Origin: Pseudomonadota bacterium
Lineage (GTDB): Bacteria; Pseudomonadota; Gammaproteobacteria; Xanthomonadales; Rhodanobacteraceae
Reading direction: 5' to 3'
Length of the DNA: 64,000 nt
Assembly (NCBI GenBank): GCA_023388255.1
Contig: JAEWGO010000007.1
Location: 248,001 to 312,000, forward strand
Below are positions 38,004 through 47,463 of the stretch, one piece after another. The notes below the pieces were generated by a model. That model was not told the origin of the DNA, searched no databases, and was given only the letters and a program-made list of their open reading frames with translations. The position numbers were made by a program, and so were the translations under genes. How positions within the stretch are numbered: position 1 is the stretch's first letter; every line of letters starts with the position of its first letter.

Positions 38004-38033
38004 GTTCCCTCTCCCGCTTGCGGGAGAGGGAAC
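38004..38033. repeat. Perfect 14-bp-stem palindrome
   Basis: GTTCCCTCTCCCGC (38004-38017) and GCGGGAGAGGGAAC (38020-38033) enclose only TT. It lies between the convergent exported-protein and murU genes, 44 bases after the former's stop, and could end transcription in both directions. An imperfect copy lies at 63760-63781. Confidence 0.8.
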
Positions 38034-38195
38034 GATGCGGGGAATCGGAACAGGACGCTTCGCTCCGACCGAAGGGCCGGCTTTCAGGTCGGTTGACAGT
38101 TCACTCCGATACGTCGAAGTGCGGCCGCTGTCATGTGAGCGCTCGCAAGGATCGCCCCTGATGCCTCGGGGCGAACGGAATGCATGGCCTGCGCT

Positions 38196-38885
38196 TCATG
38201 CGTGATGATCGAACGCGCGCAGTTGCGTTTCCTCGGCCTCCGCCAACTGCGCCGGCGTACCGATATTGCACCAGAAGCCGTCATGGCGTTCGCCGGAAAG
38301 GCGCGATTCGCGCATCGCACGCTGATACATGGGCAGCAGTTTGAAGCGGCCATCCGGTTCGTTCGCGACGAGTTCCGGCCGGTACACGCCGATGTTGCCG
38401 AAGGTCAGGCGTTCGCCGGCGCCTTCATCGTTGAGACGCGTGTCGTCGAGGAAGAAATCGCCGCGCGGATGGAAGTCCGGATTCGGCACCATCACGAGAT
38501 GGGCGAGGCCATCGGGTTCGCGTGGCAGGCACGCGTAGTCGTAGTCGCTGACGATGTCGGCGCTGACCGCGATGAAGGGTTCGCCTCCGAGCAGTGGCAA
38601 TGCGCGGCGGATACCGCCGCCGGTTTCGAGCGGTTCCGGGCCTTCGTCGCTGTAGCGGATGTGCAGGTTCCAACGTGCACCGTTGCCGAGCGCGGCCGGA
38701 AACTGTTCGGCGAGGTGCGAGACGTTGATGACGACTTCGTCGATGCCGAGCGCGGCGAGCTTTTCGAGGTGATGCTCGATCAGCAGCTTGCCGCCGATGC
38801 GCAGCAGTGGCTTGGGCGTGACATCGGTCAATGGCCGCATGCGTTCGCCGCGGCCGGCGGCAAAGATCATTGCGCGGCGGACCAT
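38196..38885 (-). CDS. murU: MurU-like N-acetylmuramate-1-phosphate uridylyltransferase
   Basis: A 229-residue nucleotidyltransferase of peptidoglycan recycling. The N-terminal A-M-I-F-A-A-G-R-G-E-R-M-R-P-L-T-D is the NTP-binding signature, with P-K-P-L following and V-S-A-D-I-V-S-D as the metal site. Its start at 38885 shares one base with the amgK stop (TGATG), as in the Pseudomonas amgK-murU pair; ATG 38870 is an alternative start. The two enzymes turn free MurNAc into UDP-MurNAc, bypassing MurA and so giving intrinsic fosfomycin tolerance in organisms that have them. Confidence 0.87.
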   Translation of the reverse strand: MVRRAMIFAAGRGERMRPLTDVTPKPLLRIGGKLLIEHHLEKLAALGIDEVVINVSHLAEQFPAALGNGARWNLHIRYSDEGPEPLETGGGIRRALPLLGGEPFIAVSADIVSDYDYACLPREPDGLAHLVMVPNPDFHPRGDFFLDDTRLNDEGAGERLTFGNIGVYRPELVANEPDGRFKLLPMYQRAMRESRLSGERHDGFWCNIGTPAQLAEAEETQLRAFDHHA

Positions 38886-39916
38886 CACGCCACCTCGGTT
38901 CGCGGTTGCGTGATGTCGCGCTCGCCGAGCGCGCGTTCGAGCAGTTCGGCCAGCGGCGCGAGGTCGGCGTAGCCGCGCGCGACCGTCATCACGTAGCGCC
39001 AGACCAGCGGCAGGTCGGCTAGATAGTGCGTCTTGCCGTCGCGATAGCAGAGGCGGCAGAAGATGCCGAGCACCTTGATGTGCCGTTGCAGTCCGGTCAG
39101 GTCGAACCAGCGTCGGAAACGCGCGGCATCGGTGTGCGAGTCGATCAGGCGCGCGTGCACGAGTTGCCGGCGATGGCTTTCGAGCCAGCCCTCGACACGC
39201 TCGGCATCCCATTCGATGTAGCAATCGCGCAAAAGGGAGGCAAGGTCGTAGGTAACCGGCCCGATCATTGCGCCTTGGAAGTCGATGATGCCAGGGTTGC
39301 GCAGGGTGCCATCGTGGGGGGCGACCATGAGATTGCGGCTGTGATAGTCCCGATGCATGAATGTCTGTGGTTGCCCGCGCGCGGCTGCGATCAAGCGCAT
39401 GAACGCGAGTTCGATGACGTCCCATTCCTCGCAGGCGATGTCGCGGCCGAGGTGCCGGCGCAGGAACCATTCCGGCATCAGCTCCAGTTCCATCGTCAGG
39501 AACACTTCGTCGAACACCGGCAGGCCGGTCGGATCGACCTTCGTCTGCATGCGTAGCAGCGCGTCGAGTGCGTCGCCGTAGAGCGTGCCCGCGCTGGCGT
39601 CGTTCAACTCCGGTAGATAGGCGCGCGAGCCGAGGTCTTCCATCAGGATGAAGCCCTGCTCACGATCGACCGCAAACACCTCCGGCACGTGCAGACCTGC
39701 CGCCTGCAGGCGCGCGCCGATGTCGAGCCAGGGTTCGATGTTTTCCTTGTCCGGTGGCGCGTCCATGACGATGCGCGACCCTTGCGCGCTGTCGACACGC
39801 CAGTAGCTGCGGAAGCTTGCGTCGGCAGAGGCCGGTTCGATGGCAATCGCGTCGTTGCCGAGCGCGCTGGAGGTGAAGCGACGCAGCGCGGCGCTGCGGG
39901 AGGTGGTCGAGGTCAC
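38885..39916 (-). CDS. amgK: AmgK, anomeric MurNAc/GlcNAc kinase
   Basis: A 343-residue aminoglycoside-phosphotransferase-fold kinase. The catalytic loop M-H-R-D-Y-H-S-R-N-L with D-F-Q-G-A downstream (the D of the metal site) is intact, and A-S-F-R-S-Y-W-R-V is the glycine-loop-like start. It phosphorylates the anomeric position of MurNAc and GlcNAc. Upstream of it is a gap of about 160 bases with no recognised feature except a short AT-rich stretch near 39950; downstream it is coupled to murU. Confidence 0.9.
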   Translation of the reverse strand: MTSTTSRSAALRRFTSSALGNDAIAIEPASADASFRSYWRVDSAQGSRIVMDAPPDKENIEPWLDIGARLQAAGLHVPEVFAVDREQGFILMEDLGSRAYLPELNDASAGTLYGDALDALLRMQTKVDPTGLPVFDEVFLTMELELMPEWFLRRHLGRDIACEEWDVIELAFMRLIAAARGQPQTFMHRDYHSRNLMVAPHDGTLRNPGIIDFQGAMIGPVTYDLASLLRDCYIEWDAERVEGWLESHRRQLVHARLIDSHTDAARFRRWFDLTGLQRHIKVLGIFCRLCYRDGKTHYLADLPLVWRYVMTVARGYADLAPLAELLERALGERDITQPRTEVA

Positions 39917-40078
39917 GCGGGATTCCGGGCAGGAGATTGCGTCAGTCTAGAAGAAAAGTTGCGGGCCAAGCTGCCCGCTCCGACGGAGAGCGATTGCATC
40001 CGGTCATCGTGGGAGATCGGCACACGGCGACCGATGAGGATCGCAAAGGCCGGAGATCGCCTGCGGATGGGGCGGCGC

Positions 40079-40438
40079 CTACAAGATCGCCCACGTGATG
40101 ACACCGCAGACGACGGTCATCAGCAGCAATGCGACCAGGAAGATGACGTCGGCGAGGCGTTCGAGACGATGCATGCGCCGCATGCTGCGGGCGCGCAGCG
40201 CCCAGTAGGCGAGCAGGCAGGCGAGCATGAATAGCATCGCATCGGCGGCGAGCAGATCGTCGGCGACGGTGCCGATCCTCGTGGTTGCAACGACCACGCG
40301 GATCAGCCCGATCACGGTCAGGCACACGCCGACCAGCGCCGCGGAAGCGGTGAAGATGTGCAGGCAGAGGTCGGCTGCGAGCGTGCGCCCTTCGTCGCCG
40401 GCGAGATCGTCGTTCAGGTTCTCGGTGCGGAGCAGCAT
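40079..40438 (-). CDS. Three-helix membrane protein, uncharacterised
   Basis: A 119-residue protein starting ATG 40438 (M-L-L-R-T-E-N). Three hydrophobic segments are visible: about residues 27-52, 65-84 and 98-119, separated by short polar loops. The arginine-rich loop between the second and third helix (A-L-R-A-R-S-M-R-R-M-H-R) probably faces the cytoplasm. No family is recognised. It is 34 bases downstream of the methyltransferase on the same strand. Confidence 0.65.
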   Translation of the reverse strand: MLLRTENLNDDLAGDEGRTLAADLCLHIFTASAALVGVCLTVIGLIRVVVATTRIGTVADDLLAADAMLFMLACLLAYWALRARSMRRMHRLERLADVIFLVALLLMTVVCGVITWAIL

Positions 40439-40472
40439 GACTTCCAATCTGACTCGCTCGGAGTCGCGGAGT

Positions 40473-41165
40473 TCACTGCACGATCGGTGTCGCCTCGATC
40501 AGCAGCGAAAGCGGCCGGCCACTGGCATGGTCGAGCGGTTCGAGCCAGCGTTCGATGCGGAAGCCGGCGGCGGTGATGGTCTCGGCCCAGTTGCCGAGCG
40601 TGCGGAAGTACCATGGCATCGGCGCGCGGAATTCGTCGCCGAACGTGGTGAAGGTTTCGTTGCGCCATCCATCGACATAGGCCTCGTCGCCGCAGGCTAT
40701 CCACGAATGCACGGTCTGCACGAGCAGATGGCCGTCCGCTTGCAGCAAGGCATATGCCGCGCGCAGTGGTTCGCCCAGGTCTGCGCCGAGCAGCGCGAAG
40801 TTGCAGACCACCGCATCGAAGCGGCCGAATTCCGCAACGCACGCGGTGATCTCGATGTAGCTCGCGCATTCGAAGCGTGCGCCGCCGAGTTCGTTTGCGG
40901 CGGCGATCAGCTCCGGGCTGCCATCGACGCCGACCACCTCGCAGCCGTGCGCGGCGAGTGCACGTGCGAGCCAGCCTTCGCCGCAGCCGAGATCGAGCAC
41001 GCGTTTCGCCCGCGTCGCCAGCACGGCGGCAACGATCGCCGCATCGGTGCCGGCGCGCCGGCTGGCGATGCGCTGCCCGCGCACAGCGTGTGTCCAAGCT
41101 GCGGCGTTCGTGCGCCAGCTCTGTTCCAGGTGCGCTTCGAGTTCGCGTTCGTCGACTGTGTTCAA
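40473..41165 (-). CDS. Class I SAM-dependent methyltransferase, coupled to tamB
   Basis: A 230-residue methyltransferase. Motif I is V-L-D-L-G-C-G-E-G-W-L, and F-D-A-V-V-C-N-F-A-L-L is motif II. The gene appears to start TTG at 41165, whose TTGA overlaps the tamB stop; no ATG or GTG lies in the next 40 codons, and the frame has an E-R-E-L-E-A-H-L N-terminus typical of small methyltransferases. The much longer open frame reaching 44900 is antisense-frame noise over tamB. Substrate unknown. Confidence 0.75.
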   Translation of the reverse strand: MNTVDERELEAHLEQSWRTNAAAWTHAVRGQRIASRRAGTDAAIVAAVLATRAKRVLDLGCGEGWLARALAAHGCEVVGVDGSPELIAAANELGGARFECASYIEITACVAEFGRFDAVVCNFALLGADLGEPLRAAYALLQADGHLLVQTVHSWIACGDEAYVDGWRNETFTTFGDEFRAPMPWYFRTLGNWAETITAAGFRIERWLEPLDHASGRPLSLLIEATPIVQ

Positions 41166-44100
41166 TGTTCGTAACGGTAGTTGATGCCGGCGCGATTGCC
41201 AGTGCTGGCGTTCTGCGCCTCGAAATTGAATCGCCGATTGAACAGGTAGCGCAACGTGATGACTTCGCCCGGCGTGAACAGGCCGACGCCGTAGCTCAGG
41301 TAGAGCTTTGGCGAGAGGTACTTGCCGACCGTGAACGCGGCGCCGCCCAGCGCGGTGTTGTCGGAGACGCCCGCATCGACGCCCATGCGCGCGCCGATGC
41401 CTTTCGCGAGCAGGTCGCCGCCAGCGCTGCCGAGCGCGCGCGCGGCGCTGCCGAGCATGTCGCCTTCGCCGCTCTTGAGGCCGGACAGCGGCTTGCCGGT
41501 GATCAGGTACGACAGCGCTTCGGACTGCTCCATCGCGGGATTGGAGAACACGGTGAGGACCGGCACCAGCGCGGTGCCGCGCACTTGCAGACCGGCGGTG
41601 ATGGTGTCGTCGCCTTGGCCGCCGGAGGCGCCGAGGATCGAGCGTACGGCGCGGATATCGAGACCGGGGTTGTCGAGTGCGGTGCCGGCGAACAGCAGGC
41701 GCCCGGTTTCGATCTTCAGGTCCTGGCCGTAGGCCTTGTAGGTGCCGCCGACGTTCAGCGTGCCGGTGCCGGTGGCCGGTCGGCCCGGACGCTGGTCGAT
41801 CTGCAACTGGCCGCGGACCGAGCCGTCCAGCCCCATGCCGGCGAGCTTGACGTCCCTGCCGAGCTTGACCGTGACCGCGACGATCACCGGCAGCGGCTTG
41901 CCCGGCGCCGGCTGCTCGGCATCGACGATGACGACGTCCGGCGAGGTCTTGGCGACGCCGCCACCGGGCAGTTTGGCGAGGTCGACATCGGTTTTCGGAA
42001 TGCCGATGCTGCCGCCGACCCTGATGTTCTCGGCGCTGCGCTCGATCGTCAGGTCCGGCGATATCACGACCTTCGCGGCCGGGATATCGGCGGCGAGGAA
42101 GTTGTCGCCCTTGATCGTCGCCTTCAGCGGCGCGGTGGCGCCGACGCCGCCGGCGCCGGACAAGGTCAACGTGCCGTCGCCGGACTTCAGCGTGCCGTCG
42201 AGGGTGAAATGCTCGGCATCGGTCGCACGCACCGTGATGTCGCCGTCGTGCAGCTTGAGTCCGGCCGACGGCACTTCGGTTGCGAAGTCCTTCAGCGTGA
42301 CTGCGCCGTTCAACTGCGGCGCGGACGTGGTGCCGGCGATCGTGTAGTTCGCCGCGAGCCGGCCTTTCATGTTGGCGACCTCGGGCGTCAGCAGCTCGAC
42401 GAACGCGAGGCTGTTGAGCGCGACATCGATGCGACCCGACAGTGCTTGCGCCGCACCGGGCGCGCCGGCAAGCGTGACGTCGCCGGCGAGCTTGCCGTCG
42501 TGGTCGAGTGCGGCGCGCAGGGTCGCGTGCGTCGATTGCGGCGACAAGGTCGCATCGAGCGCAAGGCCGGTGTAGGCGAGCAAGGGCTGGTTCGCATTGT
42601 CCGGATAGGCGACGCTGCCCTTGTCCGAGGTGATCGTCGCGTTGCCGTTCAATGCGCCGTTGGCGGCACGCTGGATGTCGCCGTGGCCGGCGATGATGCC
42701 GTCGGCCTTGAATGGCGCTTCCGGCGCCGAGAGTTTCGTCAGCAGCGCGAGCGGCAGTTGCTCGATGCGGTAGCGCGCCGAGGCGGAACCGTCGGCGCCG
42801 CCGTTGCCGGAAACGCAGAGTTTCGGTCCGCCGCCGGCGAGGCAGGTTTCCGTCGCACTGAACTGCTTGCCGTTCCACGCGAGCTGCGCGGGTTGTTCGA
42901 GCGCGAGCGGCGGCGCGTCCTTGATCGCGACGTCGAGCGTCTTCAGCATGCCGTTCCAGCGGCCGTCGTCCTTGGCGCTGCCGGACAGCGCGAGCTTGAG
43001 GCCGAGCGGCGAGCCGTGTGCGTCGAGCGTCGCCTCGTGCGCCTGCAGGTTGCCGCTGCCGTCGAGGGTCACTGTGTCGAAGACGAGGTTGCCGCTGGCG
43101 AGCCTGGCCGCCTTCAGGTTCAGCGTGCCCTGCGGCGGGTCGATGCTGGCGATGTTCGCGGCGAGATCGAGCGTGCCAATCTGCGTGCCGCCGGAGGCGA
43201 TCTGCGCGCCGTGCGCCTGGCCGTTCACGGCAAGCTTCGGCCATGTGCCCTGCGCACGGAACTCGCCGTTCAGCGCGCCCGCGGTGTCCGGCAACCAGTC
43301 GCCGAGCGAGGCAATCGCGAGCTTTATCGTCGCGTCGGTCTGGTTGCCGCCGCGGCCGAGCACGTCGACACGGCTCTTGCCGGAAGCGAGCGCAAGCGTG
43401 CCGTCGACGACATGGCCGGGCTTGAGTTTCAGGTCCGCGTTGCCGGAGACCGGCCGCTTGCGCAGGCTGCCGCCGAGCTTGTCGAGTTTGATCGTCGCAT
43501 CCGGGCCGTTGTCGGTCAGGGTGCCGTCGGTGGCGAGGTCGAAATCGAGCGCGCCGGGCCACTCGGCCGCGAACGCGCCGGGATCGAGCCGGTTCGCCTT
43601 GGCCGTGAGTTGCCAGCCGATCGCGGGTTTCAGCTTTACCGTGCCCTGTGCGTCGAGACCGCCGTTCGCCTGCTTCAGTGCAAGACGCTTCAGTGCGATC
43701 GCTTCCGGTGTGCCGTCGAGATCGAGCGCGAGGTCGGCAAGCTGGCCGGGCGGTCCGATCGACAGCTCGCCGTCGGCGTGGAAGGTTTCGGCGCTGCCGT
43801 TTGCGCGGACCGTGCCGTGCGTCGCGAGAGTTTGTCCGGCGAGATCGGCGGGAAGCTCGACGCCTTGCCAGTCCAATGCGAGATTTGCCGACACCGGTTT
43901 CGCATCGAGCTGGATGTCGCCATTCGCAGTCAAGGTGCCGGCCGCTTCGTGGCTCTTCAGCGTCAGCGCTTCGATCTTCAGCGTCTGCCCTGCCAGCGCG
44001 TAGCGCAATGGTTCGAGCTGCACGCGATGGTCGTTGACGGCAACTTCGCCGTTCAGCGCGCCGTGATTCTTGTCGCCGGAGCCTTGCAGGTTCAGCGCGA

Positions 44101-45022
44101 GCGCGGTCAGCGTGGACTCTTTCTGCACGCGCTTGGGATCGAAGCGCGGCACCTCGACCTTCGCGGTCCATGGAAACTCGCTCGACTGCGTCAGCGTTGC
44201 ATTGACCGTCGCCGCGGTCGGTTCGCCGAGCACGAGTTCGAGCTGCGCCTGCTTGCCATCGCCGTTCGCCTTGAGATGGCCGGCGTAGGCGACATCGCCA
44301 ACCTTCCACTGGAAACTCGTCTCGCCATTGCCCGGATAGCCGGCGAGTGCAGACACCGTGCCGGAAAGATCCACCCTGCCGTCCGGCGCGCGCAGCTTCA
44401 GCGTTTTCACCAGCGCGCCGTTGCGTGTCCAGGCGCCGCCGACATCGAGGCTGTCGACCGCGAACACCGGTTTGCCATCCTGTGTGATCGCCGCCTGCTT
44501 CAGCGCAAACGCATCGAGCGCGATGTCGATCGGCGCGCGCAGCGAGAACGGCTCCGACGGCGTCTCCGGCTTCGGCGCCACCGTGGTCAATGCGACGTCG
44601 ACGTGGTCGATGTCGAGACTGGTGACATGCACGCGCCTGGCAAGCAGTTCCAGCGGCTTGAGGTCGACACGCACATGGCCGACCTTCGCATCGACGCCGT
44701 TCGCGACATCGTGCCAGCGCACGCCTTCGAGCGTGAGCGGGCCGGCGAGGCGGCCGCTGGATTTCTCGACGACCAGCTTGCCGTCGGTCGCGCCGATCGC
44801 GCGCGCCAATGCGAAGCGCGCGCCGGACTCGCTGCCGAGCAGCCAGCACAACGCTGCGCCCACGATCACCAGCAGCACGGCGATTGCGATGCCGAGCCAT
44901 TTCAGGAAGCGTTGCAATGCAAACCCCGAAGTCCTTCCCCTCAAGGAGAGCGCTCGGGTGGCGATGGGTTTGCCGCTGCGCCGACCATGCGAGCGGCGGT
45001 CTTTGGCGTCATGCGTGGTCAT
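41162..45022 (-). CDS. tamB: TamB, translocation and assembly module inner-membrane protein
   Basis: A 1286-residue AsmA-like protein. One membrane helix (about residues 41-62) follows a basic N-terminus, then a very long repetitive beta-rich periplasmic region and a C-terminal DUF490 domain ending in R-Y-L-F-N-R-R-F-N-F and G-I-N-Y-R-Y-E-H. TamB works with TamA in outer-membrane protein insertion and is now linked to phospholipid transport. The start ATG 45022 overlaps the tamA stop (ATGA). Length is close to the family norm of about 1250. Confidence 0.94.
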   Translation of the reverse strand: MTTHDAKDRRSHGRRSGKPIATRALSLRGRTSGFALQRFLKWLGIAIAVLLVIVGAALCWLLGSESGARFALARAIGATDGKLVVEKSSGRLAGPLTLEGVRWHDVANGVDAKVGHVRVDLKPLELLARRVHVTSLDIDHVDVALTTVAPKPETPSEPFSLRAPIDIALDAFALKQAAITQDGKPVFAVDSLDVGGAWTRNGALVKTLKLRAPDGRVDLSGTVSALAGYPGNGETSFQWKVGDVAYAGHLKANGDGKQAQLELVLGEPTAATVNATLTQSSEFPWTAKVEVPRFDPKRVQKESTLTALALNLQGSGDKNHGALNGEVAVNDHRVQLEPLRYALAGQTLKIEALTLKSHEAAGTLTANGDIQLDAKPVSANLALDWQGVELPADLAGQTLATHGTVRANGSAETFHADGELSIGPPGQLADLALDLDGTPEAIALKRLALKQANGGLDAQGTVKLKPAIGWQLTAKANRLDPGAFAAEWPGALDFDLATDGTLTDNGPDATIKLDKLGGSLRKRPVSGNADLKLKPGHVVDGTLALASGKSRVDVLGRGGNQTDATIKLAIASLGDWLPDTAGALNGEFRAQGTWPKLAVNGQAHGAQIASGGTQIGTLDLAANIASIDPPQGTLNLKAARLASGNLVFDTVTLDGSGNLQAHEATLDAHGSPLGLKLALSGSAKDDGRWNGMLKTLDVAIKDAPPLALEQPAQLAWNGKQFSATETCLAGGGPKLCVSGNGGADGSASARYRIEQLPLALLTKLSAPEAPFKADGIIAGHGDIQRAANGALNGNATITSDKGSVAYPDNANQPLLAYTGLALDATLSPQSTHATLRAALDHDGKLAGDVTLAGAPGAAQALSGRIDVALNSLAFVELLTPEVANMKGRLAANYTIAGTTSAPQLNGAVTLKDFATEVPSAGLKLHDGDITVRATDAEHFTLDGTLKSGDGTLTLSGAGGVGATAPLKATIKGDNFLAADIPAAKVVISPDLTIERSAENIRVGGSIGIPKTDVDLAKLPGGGVAKTSPDVVIVDAEQPAPGKPLPVIVAVTVKLGRDVKLAGMGLDGSVRGQLQIDQRPGRPATGTGTLNVGGTYKAYGQDLKIETGRLLFAGTALDNPGLDIRAVRSILGASGGQGDDTITAGLQVRGTALVPVLTVFSNPAMEQSEALSYLITGKPLSGLKSGEGDMLGSAARALGSAGGDLLAKGIGARMGVDAGVSDNTALGGAAFTVGKYLSPKLYLSYGVGLFTPGEVITLRYLFNRRFNFEAQNASTGNRAGINYRYEH

Positions 45023-46857
45023 AGATCCGGCCCGATCACGATATGCAGTTCGACCGCGCTGTCGTCGGGTCCCTTGTTGAGCGGGAAGCCGAGGTCGGCG
45101 CGCACCATGCCGACCGGCGAGCGCCAGCGCACGCCGAAGCCAACGCCGGTCTTCTGCTTGTAGTCGCCGAAACTCGTGAACGCATCGCCGCTGTCGACGA
45201 AGGTCGCCACGCCCCAGTTCGGCTTGAAGTAGTACTCGTACTCGGCGCTGGCGACGAGCAGGTTCTTGCCGCCGATGACGAGGTTCTTGCAGGTCCGCTT
45301 CGGATGCGCCGCGCAGTTCGCCAGTGCGGTCGGGATTTCGTCCGCCGGCAATGGCGTGCCGACGGTCTGGAACGCGTAGCCGCGGATCGAGCGGTCGCCG
45401 CCGGCGAAGAAGCGCAGTTCCGGCGGCAGCTTGCCGAAATCGCCGGTCTGCGTCGCGCCGAACGAACCGCGCGCGATGAAGCGCGAGTTCTCGCCGAGAC
45501 CGCGGATCCACTTCGCATCGGCGGTAACCTGGGCGAAGCTGGTATCGGAGAGCAGGCCTTCCTTGCCGGCGCGCGCAGCGACGGTCAGGGAATAGCCGCG
45601 GCGCACGAACATCGGATCGTCGGCCTGCTTGCGCGCGAGCGAGATTTCCGGATAGAGCAGGGTCGTGCTGCCCTTGATGTTGGCGACGTCGAAATCGCCG
45701 GTCAGGAACTTGAGGCCGAGCGTGTGTGTCCAGCCGCGCCAGATCGCCGAATCGGTCGCCGCGAGGCCGAGCGTCTTCGAAGTGCTGGTGTCGGTGTCCT
45801 CGTCGCGGTAATTCGCGCCAAAGTTCAGGCTGTGGTTGTTCGGGCCGCCGAGCGGGATCTGATACAGCGCGGAGGCGGTTTTCAGGCGTTGCGCGATGAT
45901 CGTCTCGAACTTCAGCTTGTGGCCGCGCGCGTTGATCCAGCGCCGTTCGACGCCGCCGCGCACGCCGGGGCCGGTGTCGGTACCGATGAACACGCCGCCG
46001 GTGTAGATCGTTCGCTTGGCAGGCGCCAGCATGACCTTGACCGGCACGATGCCGTCGTGTGCGTTTTCGGTGTCCGGCTGCACCTGCGCGATCGAGAAAT
46101 AGTCGGCGTCGATCAGGCGCTGCTGGAACGCGAGCAACTTGTCCTGCGTGTAGAAATCGCCCTCGTTCCACGGGATGTAGCGCGTCATGAACGCGTCTGG
46201 AAACTGGCCGCCCTCGAACGAGGTCGTGCCGAGGCGATAGCGCGGCCCGACCTTCCAGGCGAGGTGGATATCGGCCGTGTTGGCCGACCGCGTCACTTCG
46301 ATCTGATGCGTCACCAGTTCCGCATCGAGATAGCCGCTGCCGAAAAGCGCGGCCTGCAAGGTCGCCTTGCTTCGTTCGTAAGCCGTGCTGTCGAGCGGTC
46401 GCCCCCTGGCCGGCATGAACCCGGCGACGGCCTGACGCACCGCCTTCTGGCCATCGGCGTCGCCGTCGAGACGTATGTCGAGTGTGCCGACCTTGACCGG
46501 TTCGCCGGGCGTGACGTGCAGTACGGCCACGTAGTTGCCAGAGCTTTCCTTCAGCTCGCCCTGCACCTTGGCGTTGTAATAGCCATAGGGTTCCAGCGCG
46601 GCCTGTACCTGCGCCTCGGCATGTTCGTACAGGCGTCGCGCCTGCGCCGCGGTGACGTCGCGATCACCATACTGCGCGACTTCGACCGCTGCGATGACCG
46701 CGGCTCTCAGCGGATCGTCGAGGCCGTCGACCGTGGCGCTGATATGGCCGGCCATCGCCGCGCTCGCGAACAACGAAAGCACCAATGCCGATGCCGCGCG
46801 AAGGCTGCGGGCGCCGGTTCGGCGGAACACGAATTGGCCGGCGCGGACAACCATCAT
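45019..46857 (-). CDS. tamA: TamA, Omp85-family outer-membrane protein
   Basis: A 612-residue outer-membrane protein with signal peptide (cleavage near A-M-A-G), periplasmic POTRA-like domains to about residue 270, and a 16-strand Omp85 barrel. The barrel contains the lid-lock signature F-F-A-G-G-D-R-S-I-R-G-Y and ends in short aromatic/hydrophobic strands. It pairs with tamB downstream. The 5' side is a 99-base gap to the DUF3096 gene. Confidence 0.94.
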   Translation of the reverse strand: MMVVRAGQFVFRRTGARSLRAASALVLSLFASAAMAGHISATVDGLDDPLRAAVIAAVEVAQYGDRDVTAAQARRLYEHAEAQVQAALEPYGYYNAKVQGELKESSGNYVAVLHVTPGEPVKVGTLDIRLDGDADGQKAVRQAVAGFMPARGRPLDSTAYERSKATLQAALFGSGYLDAELVTHQIEVTRSANTADIHLAWKVGPRYRLGTTSFEGGQFPDAFMTRYIPWNEGDFYTQDKLLAFQQRLIDADYFSIAQVQPDTENAHDGIVPVKVMLAPAKRTIYTGGVFIGTDTGPGVRGGVERRWINARGHKLKFETIIAQRLKTASALYQIPLGGPNNHSLNFGANYRDEDTDTSTSKTLGLAATDSAIWRGWTHTLGLKFLTGDFDVANIKGSTTLLYPEISLARKQADDPMFVRRGYSLTVAARAGKEGLLSDTSFAQVTADAKWIRGLGENSRFIARGSFGATQTGDFGKLPPELRFFAGGDRSIRGYAFQTVGTPLPADEIPTALANCAAHPKRTCKNLVIGGKNLLVASAEYEYYFKPNWGVATFVDSGDAFTSFGDYKQKTGVGFGVRWRSPVGMVRADLGFPLNKGPDDSAVELHIVIGPDL

Positions 46858-46956
46858 GCGGTATTTATAGCAGGACTCGCCGCGGTATCACGTGAACCTG
46901 TGTGGCGATGCGTGAACCGGCGCGCGCATCGCGCTTGATCCCCCGCCATGCACGGT

Positions 46957-47112
46957 TCACCCGAGTCGCAGCATCGGCAACAGGCCGATCAGTCCGATCG
47001 CGATCAGGTATAGCGCGACGACGTAGTTCAGCAGGCGCGGCGCGATCAGGATCAGGATGCCGGCGATCAGCGCAAGCAAGGGCATCAGCGCGACGTGGAT
47101 ATGCATGGTCAT
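46957..47112 (-). CDS. DUF3096 small membrane protein
   Basis: A 51-residue protein starting ATG 47112 (M-T-M-H-I-H-V). Two hydrophobic segments, about residues 7-24 and 29-46, contain [13 protein letters not shown] and [12 protein letters not shown], the DUF3096 pattern. Function unknown. It is divergent from ybdD. Confidence 0.8.
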   Translation of the reverse strand: MTMHIHVALMPLLALIAGILILIAPRLLNYVVALYLIAIGLIGLLPMLRLG

Positions 47113-47238
47113 CGTCCTCTCGAAGTCAGGCTGGGGAAGGTAGCAGTTTTCGATGTGCGGGCTCCACGCGATGCGCTTGCGTCGCGGTTGCCGGAGGCGG
47201 ACGATGCACGCATGCACGGCGATGAAGGAAACCGGACC

Positions 47239-47433
47239 ATGCCTTCCAGGTTAAAGACATTCTGGCATGACGCGGTGCGCCTCGGTCGCCGCATCATCGG
47301 CGTGCCCGACTACGACACCTATGTCGCGCACCTGCGCGCGCATCATCCCGAGCGCCCGATTCCGAGTTACGCGGAGTTCTTCAACGAGCGCCAGCAGGCG
47401 CGCTATCGCGGCGGTGGCGGACGCTGCTGCTGA
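47239..47433 (+). CDS. YbdD/YjiX family small protein
   Basis: A 64-residue protein starting at 47239 (M-P-S-R-L-K-T-F-W) and carrying the whole YbdD core: G-V-P-D-Y-D-T-Y, [17 protein letters not shown], ending in a basic C-R-C-C-like tail (G-G-R-C-C). The family usually follows cstA and modulates that transporter. Here cstA is about 7 kb away on the opposite strand. The purine stretch GAAGGAA about 12 bases upstream is a fair ribosome site. Confidence 0.85.
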   Translation: MPSRLKTFWHDAVRLGRRIIGVPDYDTYVAHLRAHHPERPIPSYAEFFNERQQARYRGGGGRCC

Positions 47434-47463
47434 CGACAAAGCGCGACCGTCCGGCGACGTCGT

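Noticed and set aside
40473..44900. Apparent 1475-residue methyltransferase fusion
   Set aside because: All but the last 230 residues are an Arg-rich frame-shifted reading of tamB; the true gene starts at the TTG at 41165.
40877..45163. 1428-codon open frame on the plus strand
   Set aside because: Antisense to tamB; the lack of stops is a GC-rich third-position effect. No signal, motif or ribosome site.
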